Assembly: GCF_947494755.1 (NCBI RefSeq)
Contig: NZ_CANLVZ010000002.1
Span: 124,001-188,000 of the forward strand
Source: an uncultured Tateyamaria sp.
Lineage (GTDB): Bacteria > Pseudomonadota > Alphaproteobacteria > Rhodobacterales > Rhodobacteraceae
DNA length: 64,000 bases
Reading direction: 5' to 3'
The translations under genes were made by a program, and so were the position numbers. This document shows, piece after piece, positions 6,732 to 17,021 of this stretch; positions within the stretch are counted from its first letter, which is position 1, and each line of letters starts with the position of its first letter. A model generated the notes under the pieces. It saw nothing but the letters and a program-made list of their open reading frames with translations. It did no database searches and had not been told where the DNA came from.

Positions 6732-7664
6732 ATGAAGATCATCCGGGATTATCAGTTTGTCGATCAGGAGAGCCGCGGGGCCACCGTGGCCATCGGCAAT
6801 TTTGACGGCGTGCATCTGGGCCATCAATCCGTGATCAATCTGGCCCGTACCGCCGCGCCCGACGCCCCATTGGGAATCCTGACGTTTGAGCCGCATCCCC
6901 GTGCCTATTTCGCACCGCAAGCCGCCCCGTTTCGCTTGATGAGCCAGGCGGCCCGGGCCAGCCGCCTTGAAAAGCTCGGCGTCGAACGCCTGTATGAATT
7001 GCCTTTCAATGCGGGGCTGGCGAGCCTTTCGCCTGAGGAATTCGCCAGCCGTGTGATCCGCGACGGGTTGGGCCTGCGCCATGTGGTTGTGGGGGCTGAT
7101 TTCTGCTTTGGACACAAGCGCCTTGGCACTGCCGAGACACTGAAGGACTTTGGTGCCGAAATGGGATTTGGCGTCACGATCGCCCCCCTTTTGGAACACT
7201 CCGAAGCGACCGTGTCCTCGACCGCGATCCGTCAGGCCTTGGCTGATGGTCGGCCACAGGACGCCGCCTCGATGCTTGGTCATTGGCACCGGATCGAAGG
7301 CCCCGTTATTGGCGGTGAGCAGCGCGGGCGCGAGTTAGGGTACCCGACCGCCAACATGTCCATCGACGGGCTGCATCCGCCCCGCTTCGGGGTCTATGCG
7401 GTGCTGGTCGATGTGCTCGACGGGCCGCACAAGGGTCAGTATCACGGGGTGGCCAGCATGGGCGTGCGTCCGATGTTCGGTGAAAACCGCCCCAATCTGG
7501 AGACGTTCCTGTTCGACTTTTCCGGCGATCTTTATGGCACGCCCTTGTCCGTCGCGTTGGTCTCTTACCTGCGCGGCGAAGAGAAATTCGATGACCTCGA
7601 CACGCTGATCGCCCAGATGGATCAAGACAGCGCGCAGTCGCGTGCCATCCTGAGCGCGCTGTGA
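6732..7664 (+). CDS. ribF: Bifunctional riboflavin kinase / FAD synthetase
   Basis: A 310-residue enzyme that phosphorylates riboflavin to FMN and adenylylates it to FAD. The N-terminal FAD synthetase half has AIGNFDGVHLGHQ (nucleotidyltransferase GNFDGVH...H) and VVVGADFCFGHKRLG. The C-terminal riboflavin kinase half has GRELGYPTANM and GVRPMFGENRPNLETFLFDF. The start at 6732 (MKIIRDYQ) excludes the upstream in-frame translation of repeat A. Its TGA overlaps the GTG start of ycgN (GTGA), so the two are cotranscribed. Confidence 0.96.
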   Translation: MKIIRDYQFVDQESRGATVAIGNFDGVHLGHQSVINLARTAAPDAPLGILTFEPHPRAYFAPQAAPFRLMSQAARASRLEKLGVERLYELPFNAGLASLSPEEFASRVIRDGLGLRHVVVGADFCFGHKRLGTAETLKDFGAEMGFGVTIAPLLEHSEATVSSTAIRQALADGRPQDAASMLGHWHRIEGPVIGGEQRGRELGYPTANMSIDGLHPPRFGVYAVLVDVLDGPHKGQYHGVASMGVRPMFGENRPNLETFLFDFSGDLYGTPLSVALVSYLRGEEKFDDLDTLIAQMDQDSAQSRAILSAL

Positions 7665-8131
7665 GCGATCCGATCTCGCGTGCGGGGCTGAGACCCCGCT
7701 ATTGGGAAACGACCCCGCTGAAAAAGATGAACCGCGCTGAGTGGGAAGCCTTGTGTGACGGCTGCGGCAAGTGCTGCCTCAACAAGCTTGAGGACGAAGA
7801 CAGCGGGCGGGTGGAGTTGACCAATGTGGCATGCCGCTTGCTGGATGATGCGACCTGCCGTTGCGCCCATTACGAGACGCGCCACCAATTTGTGCCCGAT
7901 TGTATCGTGTTGAAACCCTCAAACATCGACAGTCATATCTACTGGATGCCCCAGACCTGCGCTTATCGGCTGCTGGATGCGGGCAAGCCGCTGCCCGATT
8001 GGCACCCATTGATCAGCGGCACCCCGGACAGCGTGCATGACGCGGGCGTGTCCATGCGTGGACGCACCGTCAGCGAATACGATGTCGCCGATGACGACTG
8101 GGAAGAACACATCATAGAAGAGCCGATATGA
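7661..8131 (+). CDS. ycgN: YcgN-family cysteine cluster protein (UPF0260)
   Basis: A 156-residue protein carrying the CDGCGKCC cysteine cluster at ~32-39, then CRLLDDATCRCAHY, DCIVLKP and CAYRLLDAGKPLPDWHPL, the full YcgN/UPF0260 pattern. The cysteines suggest a metal or Fe-S site; the family has no proven function. It starts with GTG overlapping the ribF stop by four bases, so translation is probably coupled. Confidence 0.9.
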   Translation: MSDPISRAGLRPRYWETTPLKKMNRAEWEALCDGCGKCCLNKLEDEDSGRVELTNVACRLLDDATCRCAHYETRHQFVPDCIVLKPSNIDSHIYWMPQTCAYRLLDAGKPLPDWHPLISGTPDSVHDAGVSMRGRTVSEYDVADDDWEEHIIEEPI

Positions 8132-8135
8132 GGCG

Positions 8136-8930
8136 TCAGCCCTGTGCCGACCAAAAGCTGCGCACATGGGCGGCAACACGATCCGGATGCGTGATAGGGG
8201 CCATATGTCCCACATCCGGCAACGCCACTTCTTGCACATTTGGCAATCTGCGCGCGATGGCCCCGTTCACGTCCTTTGCCCAAGGCGAGGTTTCGCCCCG
8301 CATCAGCAAGACGGGCCCGGTGGCCTGTTCGAACCGGCCCGGGGCAAGCAAATTCGCGCTGTCATGTTGTAGAAACGGGGCGCTGTCGCGCACGAAATGG
8401 ATGCGCTCGGCCATGTAGGTGCGGCTTGCATCGGGCAGGGTGTCCCACGCGGCGGTATCTCCCCATGTGCTGTTGAACGCCCTTGCGGCACCGACGTTGT
8501 CCCCGGCCTCTAGCGCCTGATCGTAGGCTGCGGTGTCACGCCCGTAGCGGCCTACAAACCCCGGATCGTCGGCCATCAAAGGCGCGAAATAGACGGGTTC
8601 GAACAGGATGGCAGAGCGAATGCGCTTAGGATGCTCGATGGCGAGCCGCAAGGCCACCGTCGCCCCGAACGAGTGCCCAATCACATCGACCGGCCCGATA
8701 TCATCCAGCACCGCCAGCGCCATGTCTGTGGCGGCATCGTGCATCACCCCCTGCCCGTCCCAATCACCGGATTTGCCGTGATTGGGCAGGTCATAGGCGT
8801 GAAGCGTGGCGATGTCGCCGAGCGCTGCCCCCATCCCCCGCCACGCGCCAGCATGGGCCAGCGAGCAGTGGATCGCCAGCAGCGGGCGCGGCCCCGATCC
8901 GAAGCTGCGCCGGTGGATATGCGGAATCAC
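8136..8930 (-). CDS. Alpha/beta-fold hydrolase
   Basis: A 264-residue protein of the alpha/beta hydrolase fold with nucleophile elbow GHSFGA (Ser ~95), oxyanion-strand motif LLAIHCSLAHAGAW, and a C-terminal catalytic His in PDVGHMAPITHPDRV. No signal peptide is present, so it is cytoplasmic. Substrate cannot be read from the sequence. The ATG overlaps the stop of the upstream DsbA-like isomerase gene by four bases, so the two form an operon; the pairing suggests degradation or detoxification of a small organic ester or epoxide, which is inference. Confidence 0.85.
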   Translation of the reverse strand: MIPHIHRRSFGSGPRPLLAIHCSLAHAGAWRGMGAALGDIATLHAYDLPNHGKSGDWDGQGVMHDAATDMALAVLDDIGPVDVIGHSFGATVALRLAIEHPKRIRSAILFEPVYFAPLMADDPGFVGRYGRDTAAYDQALEAGDNVGAARAFNSTWGDTAAWDTLPDASRTYMAERIHFVRDSAPFLQHDSANLLAPGRFEQATGPVLLMRGETSPWAKDVNGAIARRLPNVQEVALPDVGHMAPITHPDRVAAHVRSFWSAQG

Positions 8931-9526
8931 AGATCGCCGGACAGGTGCGCGTCCAGATCCTCGAGCTTGTCCTGCCCCCAGAACCGCTGATCGCCGTCGA
9001 CGATATAGAAAGGCGCGCCGAATACGCCTTTGTCGACCGCCTCTTCGAGGTTGCGGGCATAGGTTTCGGCACCACTCAGCAACCCGCTGTCGGCAAGGGA
9101 TGAATCAAAACCCGCCTCGGTCAGACATGCCTTGATCACGTCGTCTTCGGCGATGTCCTTATCCTCGGCCCAGACGGCGCGCAGCACCGCGTGTACCAGC
9201 TGGCCAAGATCGCCGCCCTCCGCCGTTTGCGCGGCGATGATCGCATAGGAGGACGGGGCCGCGTTGGTGGGCCAGTGGGCAGGTTTGAGGTTGAACGGCA
9301 TGTCGTTCTTGCGCGCCTGCCGCACGAGTTCCTGCGCGCGGTACTCGATGCGATTTGGGTGGCGATCCTTGGGCGGGGTGCCGCCCGTGCGCCCGAACAG
9401 CGCAATCACGTCCAGTGGTTTGTAGGTCACGCTTGCCCCGTGTTTGGCCGCAATCGCTTCGAACCGGGTGCCAGCGAGGTAGGTGTAGGGCGAGAGTGTC
9501 GCAAAATAATAGTCGATATGGGCCAT
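8927..9526 (-). CDS. 2-hydroxychromene-2-carboxylate isomerase-like (DsbA/kappa-GST family)
   Basis: A 199-residue thioredoxin-fold protein beginning [19 protein letters not shown]. The SPYTY segment replaces the CxxC of DsbA and is typical of HCCA isomerases/kappa-class GSTs that use glutathione. The C-terminal [24 protein letters not shown] (cis-Pro loop and WGQDRL-like end) supports this. True NahD enzymes act in naphthalene catabolism, but here no such pathway is nearby, so a general glutathione-dependent isomerase or transferase role is more likely. Confidence 0.85.
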   Translation of the reverse strand: MAHIDYYFATLSPYTYLAGTRFEAIAAKHGASVTYKPLDVIALFGRTGGTPPKDRHPNRIEYRAQELVRQARKNDMPFNLKPAHWPTNAAPSSYAIIAAQTAEGGDLGQLVHAVLRAVWAEDKDIAEDDVIKACLTEAGFDSSLADSGLLSGAETYARNLEEAVDKGVFGAPFYIVDGDQRFWGQDKLEDLDAHLSGDL

Positions 9527-9633
9527 TTCTATCTCCGGTTCGGGGGTCTTTTGTTTCGCGCGACCGTACGCCCGTGTTAGGTGGTGTCAACATCACGAAT
9601 CTGTCACATATCGTGCTGCACGGGGACCGACAC

Positions 9634-10653
9634 ATGCCAAACATCCAAGAGCCCAAGCTGATCTCGGGCAATGCCAACCTGCCTTTGGCCAAAGCCATTG
9701 CGCGGCGCATGTCACTGCATCGAGGTGTCAATGTGGGCCTTGTCGAGGCGCGGGTTGAGCGGTTTAACGATGGCGAGATTTTCGTCGAGGTTTTCGAGAA
9801 TGTGCGCGGTGAGGATATGTTCATCATCCAGCCCACATCAAATCCGGCCAATGACAACCTGATGGAGCTGTTGATCATGTGCGACGCGCTGCGCCGGTCC
9901 TCGGCGGCCCGCATCACAGCCGTGATCCCCTATTTCGGCTATGCCCGTCAGGACCGCCGCACCAAGGCGCGCACGCCGATCTCCTCCAAGCTGGTCGCCA
10001 ACATGCTGGTGGGTGCCGGGATCGAGCGGGTGCTGACCATGGACCTGCACGCCGCGCAAATTCAGGGGTTCTTCGATATTCCGGTGGATAACCTCTATGC
10101 CTCCCCGATCTTTGCCCTTGATATCAAAACACAATTTGCGGATCGGATGAACGATCTGATGATCGTGTCTCCGGATGTGGGCGGCGTGGCCCGCGCGCGT
10201 GATCTGGCCAAACGCCTTGGCGCGCCCTTGTCCATCGTGGACAAACGCCGCGAAAAGGCGGGCGAAGTGGCCGAAATGACCGTGATCGGCGATGTGTCGG
10301 GCAAGACCTGCATCATCGTGGACGACATGGTCGACACCGCAGGCACGCTGTGCAAGGCCGCCGAGGTGCTGACCGAGAATGGCGCCAATGAGGTCCATTC
10401 CTACATCTCGCACGGTGTCATGTCCGGCCCCGCGGTCGAGCGGGTGACCGCCTCGGTCATGAAATCTCTGGTGATCACGGATTCGATTGAGCCCACAGAG
10501 GCGGTAAAGTCCGCCCCCAACATCCGCATCGTGCCCACAGCTCCCGTCTTTGCCCAAGCTATCCTGAACATCTGGCACGGCACGTCCGTGTCATCGCTGT
10601 TCGAGGCTGAGACGCTGAGCCCGATTTACGACGGGATGTATGCGGCGGAGTGA
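9634..10653 (+). CDS. prs: Ribose-phosphate pyrophosphokinase
   Basis: A 339-residue cytoplasmic enzyme making PRPP from ribose 5-phosphate and ATP for nucleotide, His and Trp synthesis. Visible are [21 protein letters not shown], the ATP-site [27 protein letters not shown] and the PRPP loop [14 protein letters not shown]. The ATG at 9634 (MPNIQEPKL) gives the usual family length; the frame is open upstream but nothing there resembles Prs. It ends convergently inside the 3' end of the GNAT gene. Confidence 0.97.
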   Translation: MPNIQEPKLISGNANLPLAKAIARRMSLHRGVNVGLVEARVERFNDGEIFVEVFENVRGEDMFIIQPTSNPANDNLMELLIMCDALRRSSAARITAVIPYFGYARQDRRTKARTPISSKLVANMLVGAGIERVLTMDLHAAQIQGFFDIPVDNLYASPIFALDIKTQFADRMNDLMIVSPDVGGVARARDLAKRLGAPLSIVDKRREKAGEVAEMTVIGDVSGKTCIIVDDMVDTAGTLCKAAEVLTENGANEVHSYISHGVMSGPAVERVTASVMKSLVITDSIEPTEAVKSAPNIRIVPTAPVFAQAILNIWHGTSVSSLFEAETLSPIYDGMYAAE

Positions 10654-11144
10654 GGGTCACTCACTCCGCCGTTGGACACCTGACCAATGCTATGACGGTA
10701 CACGACGAAACCAGTATGCGTGGCCACCTGATCATAAAGCTGCATCGCCGTGCTGTTTGACGTGTGGGTATGCCAATAGACGCCAACGGTTCCGGCCTTC
10801 GCAGCACGATCGTAAAACGCAGAGATCAACGCGCGCCCAACCCCCTGCCCGCGCATGGCAGGATCCGAAAACAGGTCCTGCAAATAACAAGTGTCTTCGA
10901 CGGTGATCGTGTTGCGATGAAAAACATAATGCGCCAACCCCACAAGCCGCCCCGAAACGTCCGCGACCAACCCATGTACGGGCTCTTTCGGATCGAGAAG
11001 GCGGTGCCACGTCGATTGGACAATGGCATCCGATAAAGCGGTCGCGCCGCTCCGTTCATAGAACGCATTGTACTCGGCCCACATTGCGCGCCATGCCCCA
11101 AAATCGGACGTGTGCACCTCGCGTATCACGCTATTCTGTTCCAC
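10626..11144 (-). CDS. GNAT-family N-acetyltransferase
   Basis: A 172-residue protein with the GNAT acetyl-CoA motif [18 protein letters not shown], preceded by the strand [12 protein letters not shown] and followed by [19 protein letters not shown], as in GCN5-related acetyltransferases of the diamine acetyltransferase type. A GTG at 11144 is preferred, six bases after a perfect AGGAGG. The last 28 bases overlap the 3' end of prs on the opposite strand. The acceptor substrate is unknown. Confidence 0.85.
   Translation of the reverse strand: MEQNSVIREVHTSDFGAWRAMWAEYNAFYERSGATALSDAIVQSTWHRLLDPKEPVHGLVADVSGRLVGLAHYVFHRNTITVEDTCYLQDLFSDPAMRGQGVGRALISAFYDRAAKAGTVGVYWHTHTSNSTAMQLYDQVATHTGFVVYRHSIGQVSNGGVSDPHSAAYIPS
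10644..10670. terminator. Bidirectional hairpin between convergent prs and GNAT genes
   Basis: A perfect 10-bp stem GGCGGAGTGA / TCACTCCGCC encloses a seven-base loop spanning the prs stop codon. There is no T-tract, so it may stabilise 3' ends or slow polymerase rather than act as a strong intrinsic terminator. Confidence 0.4.
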
Positions 11145-11283
11145 CAATGCCCTCCTGCATATGCTTGAAACCTGTCCACCCTCACAGCGTTCACTGCGAT
11201 GAGTGGCGTTACGTGTCGGATTGGTCTGGACACCCAGCAAGCCTTTATCGATGATCCATACAGAAACTGATGGGGAGATCACA

Positions 11284-12099
11284 ATGAAACTGTTTATCAC
11301 CGCCGCCGTCTTGACAATCACCGCCACCGCCGCCTTTGCCGCAGGCCACTGCGCCGCGGGCAAGACCCTGACCGACGGCACACTTACAATCGCTACCGGC
11401 AACCCCGCCTATTACCCGTGGGTGATCGACGACGCCCCCGAAAGCAAACAGGGGTTCGAAGCCGCCGTGGCCTATGCCCTCGCGGGCGAGATGGGGTTTT
11501 CGGATGATGCCGTCACATGGGTGCGCACCTCGTTTGACGAGGCGATCCAGCCCGGCGAAAAGAACTTTGACATTAACATGCAGCAATTCTCGATCACAGA
11601 AGAGCGCGACAAGGTCGTGGACTTCTCGGCCCCCTACTACACGGCACCCCAAGCCGTGATGACCACAGTCGAGGTCGCAGAAGGGGGTGCCAAGCCGACG
11701 CTGGACAGCCTCAAGACCCTGAAATGGGGGGTCGTTGCCTCGACCACGGCGCTGCCCATCGTGATGGAAACCATCGCCCCCGATCAAAGCCCACTGGTCT
11801 ATGACGACAATGCCAACGTGACCGCCGCGATCAAGGCCGGTCAGATCGACGCGGCCCTGTTTGATCTGCCCACCGCACTGTTCACGGCGGCTGTGCTGCT
11901 CGACAACGGTGTGGTCTTGGGCCAGTTCGACCCGGAAGCAGCTGAAAACCCCGACCAGTTCGGGATGCTGATGACCGAAGGCAACCCGCTGAAAGAATGT
12001 GTGGACGAGGCGCTGACCGCGTTGACCGACAGCGGCAAACTGGCTGAAATCGAAGCGGAATGGCTGCAACAGGCCACAGGCGTGCCCCTGATCAAGTGA
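11284..12099 (+). CDS. Amino-acid ABC transporter substrate-binding protein
   Basis: A 271-residue periplasmic protein with a clear signal peptide (MKLFITAAVLTITATAAFAAG). It has a family-3 solute-binding fold: GTLTIATGNPAYYPWV at the first strand, FDINMQQFSITEERDKVVDFS (the conserved (I/M)xxxSIT-ERxxxVDFS motif), then a C-terminal helix GKLAEIEAEWLQ. It delivers a polar or amino-acid ligand to the permease encoded next. The ATG follows GGGGAGATCACA. The stop overlaps the GTG of the permease gene. Confidence 0.92.
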   Translation: MKLFITAAVLTITATAAFAAGHCAAGKTLTDGTLTIATGNPAYYPWVIDDAPESKQGFEAAVAYALAGEMGFSDDAVTWVRTSFDEAIQPGEKNFDINMQQFSITEERDKVVDFSAPYYTAPQAVMTTVEVAEGGAKPTLDSLKTLKWGVVASTTALPIVMETIAPDQSPLVYDDNANVTAAIKAGQIDAALFDLPTALFTAAVLLDNGVVLGQFDPEAAENPDQFGMLMTEGNPLKECVDEALTALTDSGKLAEIEAEWLQQATGVPLIK

Positions 12100-12908
12100 G
12101 CACGAGACGCGCCGCCTACGAGGCCCGGCAGCGCCGCCGGGCCAACATGATTGCGGGGGTCAGCACCTTTGGGGTGCTGGCCCTTCTCCTTGTTCTGGTG
12201 CCGCTTGCGCCCGGATGGCAGGCGGTCAAGGCATCGTTCTTTGATGGCGACGTGTTCCTGCGCACCTTTCCCGGGCTGCTCCAGGCTTTCGTGCTGGATG
12301 TGGCGATCTTTGCATGGTCGGTGCCGCTGATCTTTGCGCTTGGGCTTGCGATTGCGCTGGCACGCGGCGCGCGCAATCCGGCACTGTTTCCCCTGCGCAT
12401 CTTCGGGGCGGTCTATGTGGATCTGTTTCGGGGCATCCCGGTGGTCTTGCTGGTCTACCTCGTAGGCTTCGGCATTCCCGGCCTCGGCCTGCCCCGCCCC
12501 TGGAATTCGCCCTATATCTGGGGCACGGTCGCGCTGGTGCTGACCTATTCGGCCTACGTCGCCGAAGTGCTGCGCTCGGGCATCGAAAGCATCCATGCCA
12601 GCCAGCGCAATGCCGCGATTTGTTTGGGCCTGAGCGAGCGGGACACGATGCGCCACGTGATCCTGCCGCAAGCGATCCGGCGCGTGGTGCCTGCGAATAT
12701 GAACATGCTGGTGGCGCTGCAAAAGGATGTGGCCCTGCTGTCCTTCATCGGCCCCGTCGAAATCCTGCGCCAGGCCGGCATCTACAAAAGCCTGCTGGCC
12801 AATTTCACGCCCTATGTGGCGGCGGCCATCATTTTCCTCTGTGTCACGGTGCCGGCCACCCGTTATGCCGACTACCTGCTGAACAAGGACCGCAATGCCC
12901 GATCCTAG
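12096..12908 (+). CDS. Amino-acid ABC transporter permease (HisM/GlnP type)
   Basis: A 270-residue inner-membrane protein with about five or six membrane segments and the polar amino-acid permease signatures [15 protein letters not shown] and, near the C-terminus, [21 protein letters not shown] (EAA loop contacting the ATPase). A GTG at 12096 overlaps the stop of the binding-protein gene (GTGA). Only one permease is encoded, so it probably works as a homodimer. It overlaps the ATPase gene by 14 bases. Confidence 0.92.
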   Translation: MSTRRAAYEARQRRRANMIAGVSTFGVLALLLVLVPLAPGWQAVKASFFDGDVFLRTFPGLLQAFVLDVAIFAWSVPLIFALGLAIALARGARNPALFPLRIFGAVYVDLFRGIPVVLLVYLVGFGIPGLGLPRPWNSPYIWGTVALVLTYSAYVAEVLRSGIESIHASQRNAAICLGLSERDTMRHVILPQAIRRVVPANMNMLVALQKDVALLSFIGPVEILRQAGIYKSLLANFTPYVAAAIIFLCVTVPATRYADYLLNKDRNARS

Positions 12909-13632
12909 ACTTGAGTTGCGCGGCGTCACCAAATCCTTTGATGATGTGCAGGTGCTGCGCGGCATCGACATGGCCATCGGACAAGGCGAAATGGTGTGCC
13001 TGATCGGAGCGTCCGGGTCGGGCAAATCGACGCTGCTACGCTGCATGAACGGGCTGGAGCCTGTGGATGACGGACAGGTGCTGCTCGACGGGGTCGACAT
13101 TGCCGAACCGGGCTTTGACCTCGCCCCCATCCGGCAACGGATCGGGATCGTGTTCCAGTCCTTCAACCTGTTTCCGCACATGACAGCCTTTGACAACGTG
13201 TGCCTCGCCCCGCGCCGGGTTCTGGGCGAAACCGACGGCGCATTGCACCCCCGGGTCGAGGCGCTGTTTGAACGGTTCGGACTCGCCAGCCACATGCGCA
13301 AATATCCCGATCAACTCTCAGGCGGGCAACAACAGCGCGTCGCCGTGATCCGGGCACTGGCGATGGCACCCCAAACCATGCTGTTTGACGAAATCACCTC
13401 AGCCCTTGATCCCGAACTGGTGGGCGAAGTGCTCGACGTGCTGCGCGCGCTCAGGGACGAAGGCATGACGATGGTGCTCGCCACCCATGAAATGGGGTTC
13501 GCGCGCGAGCTGGCGGACCGGGTCTGCTTCATGGATCAAGGCGTGATCGCCGAAGAAGGGCCACCTGAGGCGATCTTCTCCAACCCGAAAGCTGACAGAA
13601 CCAGGCAATTCCTTGCGTCGATCCTGCGCTGA
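12895..13632 (+). CDS. Amino-acid ABC transporter ATP-binding protein
   Basis: A 245-residue ATPase with Walker [10 protein letters not shown] (~39-47), Q-loop [16 protein letters not shown], signature LSGGQQQR, Walker [15 protein letters not shown] and switch His in ATHEMGFA. This is the GlnQ/HisP subfamily and completes the three-gene importer with the binding protein and permease just upstream. Confidence 0.94.
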   Translation: MPDPRLELRGVTKSFDDVQVLRGIDMAIGQGEMVCLIGASGSGKSTLLRCMNGLEPVDDGQVLLDGVDIAEPGFDLAPIRQRIGIVFQSFNLFPHMTAFDNVCLAPRRVLGETDGALHPRVEALFERFGLASHMRKYPDQLSGGQQQRVAVIRALAMAPQTMLFDEITSALDPELVGEVLDVLRALRDEGMTMVLATHEMGFARELADRVCFMDQGVIAEEGPPEAIFSNPKADRTRQFLASILR

Positions 13633-13700
13633 TTCAGTCTTCATTTCGCCTAATAAACCGCCGCCGGAGGCTCCCGCACGTGCAAGAGAGCGCACCGGCC

Positions 13701-14051
13701 TCAATAGAGGTCCCACTCATCCGTCTGGCGCAACTCACCCATCGCCATCCATGCTACACGCACGCGGGCCACGCGGCTATCACCCCAAGTGCGAAAGACC
13801 AGATCAAAGCCATCCTCGGTGACGGTTTCGGCGCTGATGTCAGCGCGCAAAGGCGTTTGCGTATCCACGTCCCACATCGAAATCGAAACATGCACGACCG
13901 GGATGGAGCGGAAAGGTTCCTCGAACGCAATGCGGCGGCGGCGTTCGCGCTGGCCACGGCCAGTCCACATCTCGCCCCCATCTTCGAAATCCGAAAACAG
14001 AATCGTGTCACCTTGGTCAACGCCAATCAGATGGTTGCGTAGTCGTTTCAT
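13701..14051 (-). CDS. H-type lectin domain protein
   Basis: A 116-residue protein beginning MKRLRNHLIGVDQGD. The body FSDFEDGGEMWTGRGQRERRR, then FRSIPVVHVSISMWDVDTQTPLRADISAETVTEDGFDLVFRTWGDSRVARVRVAWMAMGE, fits the H-type lectin beta-sandwich (first seen in snail agglutinin). There is no signal peptide. Related proteins in Rhodobacteraceae have no known ligand. An in-frame GTG at 14069 would add six residues. It lies just downstream of, and on the same strand as, the atp operon, but past a terminator. Confidence 0.72.
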   Translation of the reverse strand: MKRLRNHLIGVDQGDTILFSDFEDGGEMWTGRGQRERRRRIAFEEPFRSIPVVHVSISMWDVDTQTPLRADISAETVTEDGFDLVFRTWGDSRVARVRVAWMAMGELRQTDEWDLY

Positions 14052-14116
14052 CGTTCCGTCTTCGTACACCCCGGGGAATTGCTAGCACGTCATGTGCGGC
14101 GGATCATGCCCAAAAA

Positions 14117-14147
14117 CGAAAAAAGGCCCCGCAGGTTGCAGGACCTT
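14117..14147 (-). terminator. Intrinsic terminator of the atpHAGDC operon
   Basis: Minus strand: AAGGTCCTGCA, a three-base loop, TGCGGGGCCTT, then TTTTCG. The 11-bp stem (two G-T pairs) with a T-run lies 26 bases after the atpC stop. Confidence 0.88.
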
Positions 14148-14173
14148 TCAGAACCGTACCGGACGGGCTGGCC

Positions 14174-14599
14174 TTACAGGCTGGGCTGCTTGGTGCTGAG
14201 TCCGATTTCCGAGCCCACCGCAACCATGTCGGCCAGCAGCTTGGCAGCGTCATCCACGGGGCCGGGCTCGTTCTTGAACGTGTCCTTGGCGCGGGTGTAA
14301 TTGTCCTGCGCTTCGTCAAACATGGCGTCCATGTCCTCTTGGGTAATGTCGGCGCGCGACACCGCCCGTTCGGCCAGCACCGAAATACCTTGCGCGCCGA
14401 TTTCGGCGAAACCGCCCGTGACCACAAACTCATGTGCGGTGCCGTTCGCATCCACCTTCAGCACGCCGGGGCGCAGGGTGGTGATCGTCGGTGCATGATC
14501 GGCCATCACCGTCATGTCCCCGTCCGCGCCGGGGATCTGGACCGATGTTGCCTCCATCGACGCAAGACTGCGCTCGGGGGATACCAAATCAAATTGCAT
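14174..14599 (-). CDS. atpC: F1 ATP synthase subunit epsilon
   Basis: A 141-residue subunit whose N-terminal beta-sandwich [17 protein letters not shown]...[17 protein letters not shown] and VTGGFAEI motif are typical. It is part of the rotor stalk and inhibits ATP hydrolysis. It is the last gene of the operon; a 91-base gap carrying two repeat-B units separates it from atpD. GGAGG lies upstream of the start. Confidence 0.96.
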   Translation of the reverse strand: MQFDLVSPERSLASMEATSVQIPGADGDMTVMADHAPTITTLRPGVLKVDANGTAHEFVVTGGFAEIGAQGISVLAERAVSRADITQEDMDAMFDEAQDNYTRAKDTFKNEPGPVDDAAKLLADMVAVGSEIGLSTKQPSL

Positions 14600-14621
14600 T
14601 GCTGCCTCCTTTGCGGGACGT

Positions 14622-14683
14622 GGGCGGGCGACACGCCCGCCTTACCCTTTGGGCTTTGCCGTAAGGTGGGCGTGTCGCCCACC
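14622..14683. repeat. Palindromic intergenic repeat, family B (inverted pair)
   Basis: Unit 1 (14622-14645) reads GGGCGGGCGACACGCCCGCC then TTAC; unit 2 (14661-14683) is the same unit inverted, GTAAGGTGGGCGTGTCGCCC then ACC. The pair sits inside the atp operon between atpD and atpC, so it is transcribed and would fold as a double hairpin. Confidence 0.75.
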
Positions 14684-14690
14684 CAGCTTG

Positions 14691-16133
<1,443 letters not shown>

Positions 16134-17006
16134 TTACAGCGCTTCCGCGCCGGAAATAATTTCGATCAGCTCGTTCGTGATCACAGCCTGACGCGAGCGG
16201 TTATATTCGACCGTCAACTGGTCGATCATTTCGCCCGCATTGCGTGTCGCATTGTCCATCGCCGACATCCGGGCACCCTGCTCGGACGCGCCATTCTCCA
16301 GCAAAGCGGAGAAGATCGCCGTGGCCACCGCACGCGGCAGAAGGTCGGCCAAAATGGCCTCTTCGTCCGGCTCGTAATCATAGAGCGTTTCGCTTGCCTC
16401 ATACCCTTCGGGCACGGCGAACGGGATGATCTGCTGCGCGGTCGGAATTTGCGTCACGACGTTCTGAAAGCGCGCGAAAAAGATCGTCGCCACATCGAAC
16501 TCGCCTGCATCAAAGCGTCCCAGCACATCCTTGGCCACGCCTTGCGCATCCGCATAGGACATCCGCTTGACCTCGGACATGTCGATATGTCCGACGAACT
16601 TGTCGCCGAAGTCCCGCTTGAGCTGATCACGGCCCTTCTTGCCCACAGTCAGGATCTTGACCGTCTTGCCCTCGCCTTGCAGCTTGGTGGCATGGGTGCG
16701 CGCCAGTTTGGCGATGTTCGTGTTGAACCCGCCGCACAGGCCCCGCTCGGAGGTCATGACGACCAGCAGATGCACCTGATCCGCCCCCGTGCCCGACAAT
16801 AGTTTGGGTGCGCTATCCGACCCGGATGCGGCCGAAGACAACCCTGCCATCACGGCATTGAACCGCTCGGCATAGGGGCGCGACTGTTCGGCAGCTTCCT
16901 GCGCCCGCCGCAGTTTCGCGGCGGCCACCATTTGCATGGCCTTCGTGATCTTGCGCGTCGACTTAACGCTTTCGATCCTGTTTTTCAGGTCCTTGAGATT
17001 TGGCAT
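16134..17006 (-). CDS. atpG: F1 ATP synthase subunit gamma
   Basis: A 290-residue central shaft. [20 protein letters not shown] at the N-terminus and [19 protein letters not shown] at the C-terminus form the coiled-coil rotor, and [11 protein letters not shown] is the conserved gamma motif. It couples proton flow through F0 to conformational change in beta. Confidence 0.97.
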   Translation of the reverse strand: MPNLKDLKNRIESVKSTRKITKAMQMVAAAKLRRAQEAAEQSRPYAERFNAVMAGLSSAASGSDSAPKLLSGTGADQVHLLVVMTSERGLCGGFNTNIAKLARTHATKLQGEGKTVKILTVGKKGRDQLKRDFGDKFVGHIDMSEVKRMSYADAQGVAKDVLGRFDAGEFDVATIFFARFQNVVTQIPTAQQIIPFAVPEGYEASETLYDYEPDEEAILADLLPRAVATAIFSALLENGASEQGARMSAMDNATRNAGEMIDQLTVEYNRSRQAVITNELIEIISGAEAL

Positions 17007-17021
17007 TGCCCCACCTCCCGA

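Noticed and set aside
10626-11402. GNAT protein starting at 11402
   Set aside because: The upstream part covers the divergent promoter region and the signal peptide of the ABC binding-protein gene; a perfect AGGAGG marks the GTG at 11144.
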